From NCBI GenBank assembly GCA_910577955.1, contig CAJTNC010000010.1:30791-94790 (forward strand): 64,000 nt of DNA, given 5' to 3'. Position 1 is the first letter of the stretch; every line of letters starts with the position of its first letter. A program made the translations under genes and the position numbers. Shown one piece after another: positions 7,801 through 15,599 of the stretch. This DNA comes from an uncultured Lachnospiraceae bacterium (GTDB lineage: Bacteria; Bacillota; Clostridia; Lachnospirales; Lachnospiraceae). Under the pieces are notes generated by a model, which was not told where the DNA came from, did no database searches, and saw only the letters and a program-made list of their open reading frames with translations.

Positions 7801-10260
7801 TTTGACACGGTATTCATTCTCTCCCGCCTGCTCTTCCAACCACAACTTATCTCCCGCCGTCCAAGTCTCATGGCCGGTTCGTTTATAAACTGCCGCCGTC
7901 TTTTCCCCCGTAAAATCGTAGTCATAAAAAGTCTGAATATCATCCGACGTCCATGTCTCCCCTATAGGTTTGATCTGTCCGTTTTTTACACCGGATAAAC
8001 CGCTTATCAGATACACGGAAAATCCTGCCCCTTCGATAGGTTTCAGTTCTGTCTGCCACGCATTATCGGAAGTTTTTAAAAACTGTACGCCCTGTTTGTT
8101 CACATAGTCGCCGCTGTAGACGTCATCTGACCCGCTGCCGTCATCCGCTGTCAGTTCGTTGTTTGCCTCTCCGGCTCTCTCCTCCCTCTTTTCCACTTTG
8201 ATCATCTGATCTTTGTAGGTAAACGCAGCGGGGTAGACCGCCTCGTCAAACATGTATCCCTCAGACGGCGTTATCTCCTTAATATAATAGCTGCCCAGTT
8301 CCAGATCCCCAAACAGGGTTTTTCCCGGTGTGTCCAAATACACAATCTCCTTTTCCGGCTGTTCGATATGCCTGCTTCCATCCGTATTTAAAAGGTATCC
8401 GTCCTTACTTCTCTTAGGCGTCTTTCCGGTGACCGCCGTCTGCACCAGCTCGTTTCTCTTAAAAAGCCGCCCTGTCTTTTTATCCTGATGGTAGATGTCC
8501 TCCCCCGCATAGATGCCGTATACCGCTCCGTCTAACACAGCGTCCCCCTGCGCCGTTTCCGACTCGCTCTCCGTATCAAACTTGACCAGTTCCACTGCCC
8601 CCAGCGTCCTCTCGTTTGTCAGGTTGAATTCAGCCGTCTCCTCCCCGGTTATCGTCTCGCTTTTTTCATTTGCCTCCCAAACATATCCCTCGGGGGCAGT
8701 CTCCTCTTTAACACTGTAAGTGTAGGGCGTCGCCGCAAATGCCGCAATCTGACTCTCTATTGAAGCGAGGGCCTCCTTTTCGGATACCGACGCTCCGTCA
8801 AAGTCGGCAGAAAACACGGCGCTCTTGTGTACGGCATACTTTGCATGCCCCCGTCCGTCGGTGGTGACTGTCGTCAGATACGCCCCGTTCTCAAATATCT
8901 TCACGCTACAGTCCGAAAGCCCTACTCCCGTCTGCCAGTCTCTCTTATTTATCTCCATGAAATAAGTCACTTCCACCGCCTGCGAAAGCGTTGTATTTTT
9001 CGGTTCCTCCGGCACTACCGGCTCATCCTTATCCTTTATCTCAACTTTCTCCTCCTTCTTTGCCTCCTCAAAAGTGATCAGCACCTGCGCGTTCTCATTG
9101 TCCGAATAATATTCATAATAAGGTTCCTCATAAAACTTCGCCTCCGAATAAAATCTCCATACCTGATCGCGCATTTTTCTCACGGATATCTCCGATGAGA
9201 TATTGATCATCGCCTGCGCCCGGCTTTTCACTTTTACTTCGTCAAGATTCCCGTTCTCCAAAAACAGCCATGCGGCGATCTGGCATGCCACATACTCCGC
9301 CCCGGAATTATTTCCGTACTTTGCAAAATAGCCTAAGGGTCCTGTCTTTTTTACATAAGTCCCGGGATCCGCATGGTACAAAAAGGAATTTCGACAATGC
9401 TTACCGCAGCTGATGCACAGGGCCGGAACCTCCCCCAGCCGGATCCTGTATATCCTGCCGTGTCCCGTACCGTAATAACCGGTCGCGGTCACTTTCACTT
9501 TTGACACAAGCTTCTTTATGATCTCTCCCTCTGTCTCGCCTTCCCCCTCTGTCTTGAGAAAAATCGCCCTGTTTTTTTGTCTGCTCTTTTGAGAGACCTT
9601 TTGTCCGTCTCCCTCCAGAGAATCTCCTGTGGCGCGATACGCCTTTAAATCTTCCGCTGTCAGCCCTTCAAAGATCGTCCCCTTAAAAAATGAGTCCGCG
9701 TCCACTCCGCTTTCCAGAATCCGAATGCACTCCGTGACGCTTTGTCCGTCATAGACATCCTCCGACAGTTCGACGATCAGCCCCACCAGAAATTCCGCGT
9801 ACTCCCGCTCATCCTCATACAGGGCGTCCCACCATGCGTCCCCCTGCTCCAACAATTCCTCAAACCCGTTTGAACAGTAAAGGTCCAGCCATTTTGCCAC
9901 GCTGTCAGGATCTTCCTCTATCAGATGGTACTGTTCTTTCTCCGGATCGTTTTCAGATACGGACTTTAGCGTCTCGTCATCCCCCTCCGGATCATTTTCG
10001 GATACCGACGACTCCTCCTTCTCCGGTTCACTTTTTTCATCCTCCGGGTCATTCGCAGATACCGCCTCTCCATCTGTCTCTTCCTCCGACTTTTCCGCGG
10101 ATTCCGGACTTGTCTCTATCTCTTCCTCTATTTTATCCTCCGCTGTCTCCACATCATTGCCGGACACATCGACAGCGTAAGCTTTCGGTGAAATACTTCC
10201 GCATAACAGCGCGGCGCACAACAGTATACTTCCTATCTTCTTTTTCCACTCCCTCTTCAT
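4861..10260 (-). CDS. Giant thioester- and Cna-B-domain surface adhesin with sortase-type C-terminus
   Basis: This 1799-residue secreted protein starts with a signal peptide (cleavage near KAYA, residue 29). An acidic region follows with three SxNDPE repeats. A thioester (TQXA-like) domain comes next, with Cys282 in PALCISCG and Gln327 in CQIAAW as the likely bond pair. Many Cna-B/SpaA-type beta-sandwich modules follow (recurrent GAVYGIYA, GSYYIKEI and PAGY..-type motifs, from about 430 to 1500), then a fimbrial D2-like segment near 1510-1620. The tail holds VVQTGDDTP, a hydrophobic helix and KKRKNCRIKRR, which is a sortase anchor of non-LPXTG type. Such proteins bind host or matrix surfaces, and thioesters can form covalent links. 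No sortase gene is in the window. It starts one base after the stop of the upstream 354-residue gene, which implies translational coupling. Confidence 0.88.
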   Translation of the reverse strand: MKREWKKKIGSILLCAALLCGSISPKAYAVDVSGNDVETAEDKIEEEIETSPESAEKSEEETDGEAVSANDPEDEKSEPEKEESSVSENDPEGDDETLKSVSENDPEKEQYHLIEEDPDSVAKWLDLYCSNGFEELLEQGDAWWDALYEDEREYAEFLVGLIVELSEDVYDGQSVTECIRILESGVDADSFFKGTIFEGLTAEDLKAYRATGDSLEGDGQKVSQKSRQKNRAIFLKTEGEGETEGEIIKKLVSKVKVTATGYYGTGHGRIYRIRLGEVPALCISCGKHCRNSFLYHADPGTYVKKTGPLGYFAKYGNNSGAEYVACQIAAWLFLENGNLDEVKVKSRAQAMINISSEISVRKMRDQVWRFYSEAKFYEEPYYEYYSDNENAQVLITFEEAKKEEKVEIKDKDEPVVPEEPKNTTLSQAVEVTYFMEINKRDWQTGVGLSDCSVKIFENGAYLTTVTTDGRGHAKYAVHKSAVFSADFDGASVSEKEALASIESQIAAFAATPYTYSVKEETAPEGYVWEANEKSETITGEETAEFNLTNERTLGAVELVKFDTESESETAQGDAVLDGAVYGIYAGEDIYHQDKKTGRLFKRNELVQTAVTGKTPKRSKDGYLLNTDGSRHIEQPEKEIVYLDTPGKTLFGDLELGSYYIKEITPSEGYMFDEAVYPAAFTYKDQMIKVEKREERAGEANNELTADDGSGSDDVYSGDYVNKQGVQFLKTSDNAWQTELKPIEGAGFSVYLISGLSGVKNGQIKPIGETWTSDDIQTFYDYDFTGEKTAAVYKRTGHETWTAGDKLWLEEQAGENEYRVKEMITDEDGRIETPELPYGTYVIVETSTPEHHTSARPFIVSVRGDGGVLYTDERKREIEKTYDEKERIRYGDHEMTKEREGRVLQKQRIVNNMITKTHLRILKTDEEFTVKAGTYIGAEEFVRGTVLKEGAKYRLKCRTLSFSRDSLLALNWKFDVDGYLSFYDQDIRELTGTQSRPFTTKFLRKNGVIQDCYVMLPQEIPVGTYELEELRAPAGYVVNGWEQFVQDISTDRVNRYEIVDTPFPKAVFTINNGAVYPDGQMGTNKYALTDEHGNLTVTVLQENQEQKGIVEITKHGEQLSGFHEDSKTLLDKLDEETFRRIKKTPESAGRDLVFTYEDAPVEGAVFAIVAAEDIYTQEVQEDLFDSCQVKREQYLIHKKGETVAAITTDRNGWGYAADLYIGKYKIVETTAGNGFVLNTAETEFEITKKEQTVSFDIHTADYRNERQKLEIAVEKKDRETGKPLAGAIYGLYANEDIMLHIEKAADGAKWIIKDAPEILCEKDTLVAACITGDDGKGVFRADLPLGKYYVRELEAPAGYLTAVKDIPVNAGYESVKGGQNVEKQEHCPVFKNRKTQAHIAKQDLTEKQEIAGATLEICRIETDKDGNLRKDAAGSYITKTVESWKSEEKPHLFTGLELEKVYILSEKEAPEGYGYAEDILFKLMQEREDGKLTETAGMYRQENNIWRRCEEDILVMYDERKALDIEKSTIRMTQRGDTYRYTVDKLKNLTEGSLEQFTMTDHLPKGVYLTELWTGTYSESLLYDAEYMTNGSGEWIPWQRGLSSDKNNHLQVPEELQTKEEHIVKFRLCFGAVGGTFEKAENPAYMTYVSSDAEGIISNKIELTAEHKGRKLRDKSETETILYLKRISGYRPAGGKEPLYEIVEFPVEETAEKIRTVHSVTKQPAEEIEQTETETPEEVSEEPQEAEEKKVKTSTVERKVVQTGDDTPFLILAQVAAASAGVLILCFFGKKRKNCRIKRR

Positions 10261-10261
10261 C

Positions 10262-11326
10262 TCATTCTCCCTCCACCGTAAAATGAATTACTCTTCCAAC
10301 AGTCGCCGCAATTTTCTGTCCGCCCGGACAGTACACAAAAAATCCCCCCGCCCTTGCGCTTTTCCACACTCTCTTTTGCAGCTTTATGTGAAACACAGGA
10401 AGCTGTGCCCTGCGCTTTAGCCTCTTTGTCAGATATGCCGCATGGCCCTTCTCCTCCTTTTTTAACCTGATCCGCCCGATATAACGGTATTTTCCTCCTT
10501 CTTTCATTCCGAATAACGGCGCCGTCAATATGTAAAACCAGATGATAAAGGGCACTGCCAGACCGGTTGCCGCCGCACCTGCAGCCAGCGGCAAAAGCAC
10601 ATCCGCAATGTCTTTACCCTCCTCTTGCGTCGTCGGCTTTATCCTGATCCGTTTAATCTCCGGTTTGGGGAAAAGTTCCCTTTCTTCGATCTCTTTTTCT
10701 CTCCTCTTGTGCTCTCTTCCCGAAAATATGCGCCTTGTCCGTGTCTCCTCGTATCTCACACTCTTTTTTGCCGCCGCTTCTTCCTGCATCTCCACGATCT
10801 CCTCCTCTGACAGCATCCCGCTCAAATGATAACAAGCCGTCATCCGCCACGCCGTGGGATAAGATGTGCTGTATTTTTTCAAGCCTCCGTACTCACATAC
10901 CGCGCTGTAACGCACCGGAACCCCGTTTTTATCTTTCTCCTCCACTTTGTATACGGCGTTTAAAAGTTCACAGCCCATTCCGTCGATGACGCTCTTCTTC
11001 TCTATCCTTGCGAGATCGTTGTCCTGCAGATCCTCCACCTTTTTTGAAAATCTTATTACATTCGCCCCTTCAGCGCGCCCGTTTTGTGTCTCTTCCACCA
11101 CGATGGAAGCTTCATCCAGCTCATATACGGCCATCCCCTCCACAATGCGCTTTGGCACCTGCAAAATCTCCTCCGAAGTCAATTCAAATATTCTCTCAAT
11201 CTGCTCCGGCGGCCCCTCTTTTGCCGCACACACATTCAGCTTCCCCTGCCAGAGAAGCACAAATGACATTAGTGTCACAATCAGAACAGACAATCTGCCT
11301 GCTCTATTCCCATTCTTTTTCATCAT
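10262..11326 (-). CDS. Secreted/membrane-anchored protein of unknown family, partner of the adhesin
   Basis: The 354-residue product has an N-terminal signal sequence ending near NVCAAK (residue about 35). An exported domain follows, with conserved-looking YSAVCEYGGLKKY and PTAWRMTACYHLSG segments. A transmembrane helix lies near 245-270 (VLLPLAAGAAATGLAVPFII), followed by a basic cytoplasmic tail. AAAGGATGG lies just upstream of the ATG. I do not recognise the family. The gene precedes the giant adhesin with a one-base gap, so the two are made together, and a role in display or assembly of the adhesin is plausible but unproven. A 20-codon reading frame with its own strong ribosome site overlaps the start. 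Confidence 0.7.
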   Translation of the reverse strand: MMKKNGNRAGRLSVLIVTLMSFVLLWQGKLNVCAAKEGPPEQIERIFELTSEEILQVPKRIVEGMAVYELDEASIVVEETQNGRAEGANVIRFSKKVEDLQDNDLARIEKKSVIDGMGCELLNAVYKVEEKDKNGVPVRYSAVCEYGGLKKYSTSYPTAWRMTACYHLSGMLSEEEIVEMQEEAAAKKSVRYEETRTRRIFSGREHKRREKEIEERELFPKPEIKRIRIKPTTQEEGKDIADVLLPLAAGAAATGLAVPFIIWFYILTAPLFGMKEGGKYRYIGRIRLKKEEKGHAAYLTKRLKRRAQLPVFHIKLQKRVWKSARAGGFFVYCPGGQKIAATVGRVIHFTVEGE

Positions 11327-11366
11327 TACCCATCCTTTCTTTCTGCCGCAAATAAATTATTTGCAT
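11304..11366 (-). CDS. Possible 20-residue leader peptide overlapping the next start
   Basis: The minus strand has GGAGG (11374-11378) seven bases before an ATG at 11366. The 20-codon frame encodes MQIIYLRQKERMGNDEKEWE and ends in TAG at 11304-11306, about 20 bp inside the following gene. The ribosome site is stronger than that of the main gene, suggesting a coupled leader. Its expression is not shown by the sequence alone. Confidence 0.3.
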   Translation of the reverse strand: MQIIYLRQKERMGNDEKEWE

Positions 11367-11523
11367 CACAAAACCTCCGTCTGAATCCGGATAAAATAAA
11401 GCTGAAAAGATGCCTTTGCATAAATTTTTTTAAATTGATAAAGTCGATACTACAGATAACAAGATTAAATTAAATTGATAAAAGATTTGCGAAATATATA
11501 TTCCGCATTGCTGTGTAGTTAGT

Positions 11524-11552
11524 ATAATAACACTATCCGCAGATTCCCGCAA
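11524..11552 (-). promoter_or_regulatory. Weak predicted promoter of the adhesin operon
   Basis: On the minus strand TTGCGG (11547-11552) and TATTAT (11524-11529) are 17 bp apart. This would give a 5' leader of roughly 190 bases before the 354-residue gene. The leader is AT-rich and contains two copies of TAAATTGATAAA (plus-strand reading) at 11431-11442 and 11471-11482. The -35 is poor, so confidence is low. Confidence 0.3.
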
Positions 11553-11592
11553 GAAGTATTTTCAAAAATTTGAACGATTCTGAAAGCACAGC

Positions 11593-11619
11593 AAAAGCCC
11601 CGCATAAAACGGGGCTTTT
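11593..11619 (-). terminator. Rho-independent terminator after the SDR gene
   Basis: AAAAGCCCCG (11593-11602) pairs perfectly with CGGGGCTTTT (11610-11619) across a 7-base loop, about 40 bases past the SDR stop. T-tracts are present on both strands, so it may work in both directions. The remainder of 11,327-11,660 holds only the leader and promoter described separately. Confidence 0.8.
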
Positions 11620-11660
11620 CTCAACATAAGAACCGCATGCAAGACATGGCGGCCGCTTCT

Positions 11661-12419
11661 TTATACCTGTGTTGCGCCGTCCACCGAAAGGATCTCGCCT
11701 GTCACATAACTGGCCATATCGCTTGCAAGGAACAGCACGGCATCCGCAACCTCTTCCGGCTCACCCGGTCTGCCCAGAGGGATCCCTGCGGAAATTCTCT
11801 TTACCATATCCTCGGGGAGCGCCGCCACCATATCGGTCTTGGTAACGCCCGGCGCTACCGCGTTCACACGGATACCGTCTTTTCCAAGTTCTCTCGCCAG
11901 AGACTTTGTCAGGCCGTTTACCGCAAATTTGGAAGCCGGATAACCGCAGCCTGCTGCCTGTCCGTAGATACTCACCATAGAGCTTGTGTTGATGACGGAA
12001 CCGCCGCCCTGCTCCTTCATGATCGGAGCTGCCGCTTTCGTGCAGAAAAATACCGCATTCACGTTTAATCTCATAATCTTCTCAAAATCTTCCGGCTTAT
12101 AGTCATAAATAGACTCCCTTGCTGAAATTCCTGCGTTGTTCGCCAGAATATCAATACGTCCGAAAGCTTCCTTCACTGTGCTGATCGCCTTCTCCACTTC
12201 GTCGTACTGATCAAGAGCGGGGCATAACCCCATCACTTCCGCCTCCGGCAGTTCCTCTTTCAACTTAGCGAGCGCCTTGTCCACCGTCTCCTGTCTGGAG
12301 CCGAACAGTGCCACTTTTGCTCCCGCCTGTATAAACTTCTTTACGATCTCATAACCGATACCTCTTGTTCCGCCTGTGACGACGGCTGTCTTACCTTCCA
12401 GTAATCCTGATACATTCAT
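11661..12419 (-). CDS. Short-chain dehydrogenase/reductase, BaiA/hydroxysteroid-dehydrogenase-like
   Basis: This is a 252-residue classical SDR that oxidises or reduces a hydroxyl/keto group with NAD(P)(H) in the cytoplasm. It shows the cofactor loop TGGTRGIG (15-22), NNAG (94-97), the catalytic Ser146/147, Tyr160 and Lys164 in YPASK, and a C-terminal VDGATQV. The N-terminal third resembles BaiA-type bile-acid hydroxysteroid dehydrogenases in layout, but generic 3-oxoacyl reductase-like SDRs are also close, so the substrate is open. It has its own promoter and AGGAGGG ribosome site 10 bases upstream of the ATG. It lies 108 bp downstream of the sulfatase-maturase gene on the same strand. A link to sulfate-ester catabolism is an inference. 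Confidence 0.85.
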   Translation of the reverse strand: MNVSGLLEGKTAVVTGGTRGIGYEIVKKFIQAGAKVALFGSRQETVDKALAKLKEELPEAEVMGLCPALDQYDEVEKAISTVKEAFGRIDILANNAGISARESIYDYKPEDFEKIMRLNVNAVFFCTKAAAPIMKEQGGGSVINTSSMVSIYGQAAGCGYPASKFAVNGLTKSLARELGKDGIRVNAVAPGVTKTDMVAALPEDMVKRISAGIPLGRPGEPEEVADAVLFLASDMASYVTGEILSVDGATQV

Positions 12420-12473
12420 AAACTTTGAGCCCTCCTGTTATTGTTGTGATTATTCACATAAATATCTATTCAC

Positions 12474-12501
12474 AGTATACTCCTATTCCCGGTTTTTACA
12501 A
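12474..12501 (-). promoter_or_regulatory. Predicted promoter of the SDR gene
   Basis: TTGTAA (12496-12501) and TATACT (12474-12479) are 16 bp apart on the minus strand, about 55 bp upstream of the SDR start. The SDR gene may therefore be transcribed apart from the sulfatase operon. Confidence 0.5.
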
Positions 12502-12527
12502 GCAAAAACTAACTATTTCCTCTTTCT

Positions 12528-13631
12528 TTATCCGAACTCTCCCATGATCACATCATACCATCTGTCAAAGAAAATTTTGTAAGCTCTGCAAAAATAATTC
12601 CCGTACGATCCTGTGCTCTCGTTATACTCTCTGTTTCTCTGACAGCCTCCTCTGCACAGTCTGTAATATTTGCACTCGGCGCAGGCCTTATCCAACCGAT
12701 GAGACCGCTCCACAAATCCGATCTCCCTGCGCCTCTCATCGATCCGATCCAATCTGTCCGTATTAAAATTGCCCAAAAGATACTCGTCCAACATATAAAA
12801 ATCGCAGGGGTACACGCTGCCGTCCGCCTCCACCACGTTCTGGATCCCGCAGACACCCCGCTGATCGCAGGCCTCAGGCGGATATCCTTTGGCCATTCCG
12901 GTATAGTTTTCAAACTGTCTGATATAAGGCTCCCTGCCCTTTTTGTAATCCCGATACCAGAGCGCGAACAATTTATCCAGAAATGAGCCGTATGCCTCCG
13001 GCGTCAGCGAATAGGCAGCTTTTCCCTGGGGCTCAGAAAGAGGATCCAGACAGGCGATATACTGCTGGTAACGCCACCCCCGCCTTTCATATTCCCGGTA
13101 GATCTCCTCAATATTTTCAGCGATCCGCAGCGTCACCACGGTCAGAATATTGTAGTCCACCCCGTACCGGTCCATCAGCTTGGCCGAGCGGCACACTCTT
13201 TCGAAAGTGTCCCCCCCGGTCTTTGTGCGGCGCAGTGCATTGTGATGCTCTGCAGTCCCGTCCACAGAAAGTCCCACCAAAAATTGATTCTCTTTTAAAA
13301 ACTGACACCACTCTTCATCCAACAGATAACCGTTGGTCTGCAGGGCGTTATTCACCGAAATCCCATGTCGGTTATACTGTTTTTGATAAGCCACCGCTTT
13401 TTTGAAAAAGTCGATCCCCCGCAGCGTGGGTTCTCCGCCCTGATAGGCGTAACTGATACTCCCCTCCGCCCGCAGCATGGTTTTCCGAATCACATTTTTT
13501 AGTGTCTCTTCGCTCATAAAACCGAAGGACTCCGTGGTGCGCTTCCCCATCTCATCGCAGTAAAAACAATATTCGCATTTCATATTGCACATGCCCGAGG
13601 CGGGCTTCATCAAAACACTGACAGACGGCAT
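12528..13631 (-). CDS. Anaerobic sulfatase-maturating enzyme (radical SAM, SPASM)
   Basis: This enzyme oxidises the active-site Cys (or Ser) of a sulfatase to formylglycine without oxygen. The radical-SAM cluster motif CNMKCEYC gives Cys15, 19 and 22. The SPASM region near the C-terminus has the CGIQN...PCDFY and CAECKYYRLCRGGCQ cysteines that bind auxiliary Fe-S clusters. The ATG at 13631 has AGGAGG six bases upstream. The in-frame ATG at 13664 lies on top of a -10 element and lacks a ribosome site, so it is rejected. The gene follows the sulfatase and is its evident partner. Confidence 0.93.
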   Translation of the reverse strand: MPSVSVLMKPASGMCNMKCEYCFYCDEMGKRTTESFGFMSEETLKNVIRKTMLRAEGSISYAYQGGEPTLRGIDFFKKAVAYQKQYNRHGISVNNALQTNGYLLDEEWCQFLKENQFLVGLSVDGTAEHHNALRRTKTGGDTFERVCRSAKLMDRYGVDYNILTVVTLRIAENIEEIYREYERRGWRYQQYIACLDPLSEPQGKAAYSLTPEAYGSFLDKLFALWYRDYKKGREPYIRQFENYTGMAKGYPPEACDQRGVCGIQNVVEADGSVYPCDFYMLDEYLLGNFNTDRLDRIDERRREIGFVERSHRLDKACAECKYYRLCRGGCQRNREYNESTGSYGNYFCRAYKIFFDRWYDVIMGEFG

Positions 13632-13665
13632 CTTTTTCCTCCTGCTCCTTTGCAAATCTGTCATT

Positions 13666-13694
13666 ATTATATAATTTTACCCTAAAAATCACAA
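13666..13694 (-). promoter_or_regulatory. Predicted internal promoter before the maturase gene
   Basis: TTGTGA (13689-13694) and TATAAT (13666-13671) are 17 bp apart, inside the short gap between sulfatase and maturase. This may give extra or constitutive maturase. Confidence 0.45.
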
Positions 13695-13697
13695 TCC

Positions 13698-15584
13698 CTA
13701 AAAAGTCCGCCCCGACAGATCCACAAAATACCGCACCATATCTACATGCTCCTCCGGTATCACAAAAGGAATCTGCCGCAAAACCACACCGGAATCCACC
13801 TCTCCGCCCCCTGCGCATCCGGCTATTTTTTCCTCCAGTATGGCCTTCACTTCCTCTTTTCCGGATGCCGGAATAAATTTAAGGAGCGCCTTGTATGTAT
13901 TGATCCCGCCTTTCGTCCACTTAAACTCCCGCAAGATCAAAGGCTGCTGTCTCGCAGACTCTTTTTCCTGCATTCTCCGTATCATTTCTTCTGTCACAGG
14001 CTGCCCTTTTGGAAAACCGATCCGCTCAAACTGCTCGGACGGACAGTCGTTTTCCGTCATCGCCTCCCGCAGCAGATTCGCCATCCTCACTTCCAGCAAA
14101 GGATCCCGTATTTCGTTTTCCTGCCGCGGATCCGATTCCATATCAAACAGTTTATCTCCGAAATTTGCCGCGTTCACCATACTGTTGTTATCGATATGTT
14201 TTGCTTCCTCGCTGTCCATACCGTTTATCAAAAGATCGCTGAAATCTCTGTCCCCGTTTCCGTTGCCCTTAGGGATCTTCCACACCGGACATCCCTTCAG
14301 AAACGGAAATTCATCGCCGGACACCGCCTCCGCCTTCCGAAGTTCTCCTACGGAAAACAGATTCCTCATATGCATCGGCATCGTCGTGTATTCATAGAGA
14401 GGCGCATTGCCTTCCGTCACCGGAGCCTTCATATAGACGTATCTCCCGTCAAAAATATTGACGTGAGCCCCGTGGATGCCGTACAGCGCGTACTCTCTGA
14501 TGGCTTTATCTTCCTCGATGACCTTCCGGATCGGCCTGCCCTGCATGTCCTTCGGCAGATCCATCCCGAAAAACTCAAGCAGCGTCGCCGGCAGATCGAT
14601 GGTCTGCACGATCTCTTCCCTCGCCTGCCCTGCAGTATGAGGAAATCTGGGATCATAGATAAAGAGCGGCGTATGGGCGATCTCATCGTAACAGGGCATC
14701 ACGATCTTGCTCCACCAGCCGTGCTCCCCAAGCAGATAGCCGTGATCCGTATTGACGATGAGCATCGTATCCTTCCACAGATCCAGCTCGTCAAATTTGT
14801 CTAAAATCTCTCCCAGATACTTATCGCATAAGGATAACAGCGCGGCGTAACGTTTCTTGTAGTGCTCCGCCGTCACCTCATCCTCCGTCACATGATGGTA
14901 AGGAGGCCAGTCCTTCTCCTCCCCCGCATAATCATCCTGATACGGATCATCACAATCCTTCGTCAAAAAGAACGGTTCGTGGGGATCAAAGCATTCCACC
15001 TGCAAAAACCAGTTATCGCATCCGTGGTTTGCATCCATAAATTCCAATCCGCCCCGGATCGTCCTGACGAGAGCCATTTCTTCCTCGGACTGCATAAATT
15101 TCCGGTTCACCGCGTCGTGTCTGTGCAATTCTCTTGTGGCATAAAAATATTTCCCGTCTTTATTCTGGATCTTTGCGTCTTCCTCCCTGTCGAACAGTTC
15201 CGGCAGGCACTTCCATTTATCTCCCTCCTGCCCTCTGACCGTCTCCCAGGAACTGTAACGCTGATGGTAAGTGGATCCGCCGTCCTCCCAGTAGTGGACG
15301 TGATCCGAAATCAGGTGTGTATAGACATGATTGTTTTTCAAAATCTGCGGCATGGAATCGTCGTAGGGTTCCACCGGCCCCCAGCTTCTGTGCAGGAAAT
15401 TGTAGCGCCCCGTGTGCAGTTCTCTCCTCGCCGGCATGCAAGGAAGGCTTCCGGCATAGCACTGCGTAAATCTGACGCTGCGCTCCGCCAGCCGCTTAAA
15501 ATTCGGCGTCTTTGTCCAGCTACAACCGTAGGGCTCCAACATCTCACGATTGAGTGAGTCAAACATCAACATTACCGCTTTCAT
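13698..15584 (-). CDS. Cytosolic Cys-type sulfatase (alkaline-phosphatase superfamily)
   Basis: The 628-residue sulfatase releases inorganic sulfate from an organic sulfate ester. The formylglycine motif is C-M-P-A-R at Cys49-Arg53, a Cys-type site that needs the adjacent maturase. Metal ligands are expected in the N-terminal MFDS segment and in NTDHGYLLGEHG. There is no signal peptide or membrane helix, so hydrolysis is intracellular and the substrate must be imported. The ABC transporter encoded just upstream is the obvious route. The ATG follows GGGAGG at a normal spacing, 15 bp after the stop of the second ATPase gene. The precise substrate (aryl, steroid or sugar sulfate) cannot be read from the sequence. 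Confidence 0.93.
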   Translation of the reverse strand: MKAVMLMFDSLNREMLEPYGCSWTKTPNFKRLAERSVRFTQCYAGSLPCMPARRELHTGRYNFLHRSWGPVEPYDDSMPQILKNNHVYTHLISDHVHYWEDGGSTYHQRYSSWETVRGQEGDKWKCLPELFDREEDAKIQNKDGKYFYATRELHRHDAVNRKFMQSEEEMALVRTIRGGLEFMDANHGCDNWFLQVECFDPHEPFFLTKDCDDPYQDDYAGEEKDWPPYHHVTEDEVTAEHYKKRYAALLSLCDKYLGEILDKFDELDLWKDTMLIVNTDHGYLLGEHGWWSKIVMPCYDEIAHTPLFIYDPRFPHTAGQAREEIVQTIDLPATLLEFFGMDLPKDMQGRPIRKVIEEDKAIREYALYGIHGAHVNIFDGRYVYMKAPVTEGNAPLYEYTTMPMHMRNLFSVGELRKAEAVSGDEFPFLKGCPVWKIPKGNGNGDRDFSDLLINGMDSEEAKHIDNNSMVNAANFGDKLFDMESDPRQENEIRDPLLEVRMANLLREAMTENDCPSEQFERIGFPKGQPVTEEMIRRMQEKESARQQPLILREFKWTKGGINTYKALLKFIPASGKEEVKAILEEKIAGCAGGGEVDSGVVLRQIPFVIPEEHVDMVRYFVDLSGRTF

Positions 15585-15599
15585 TTCTCTTCCTCCCTG

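Noticed and set aside
4797..11355. Many plus-strand open frames of 100-200 codons opposite the adhesin and its partner
   Set aside because: They lack ribosome sites, have shadow-like composition and mirror the minus-strand coding sequence, whose domains are clear.
12420..12527. Riboswitch or attenuator before the SDR gene
   Set aside because: Only an ordinary promoter and ribosome site were visible; no conserved stem pattern was seen.
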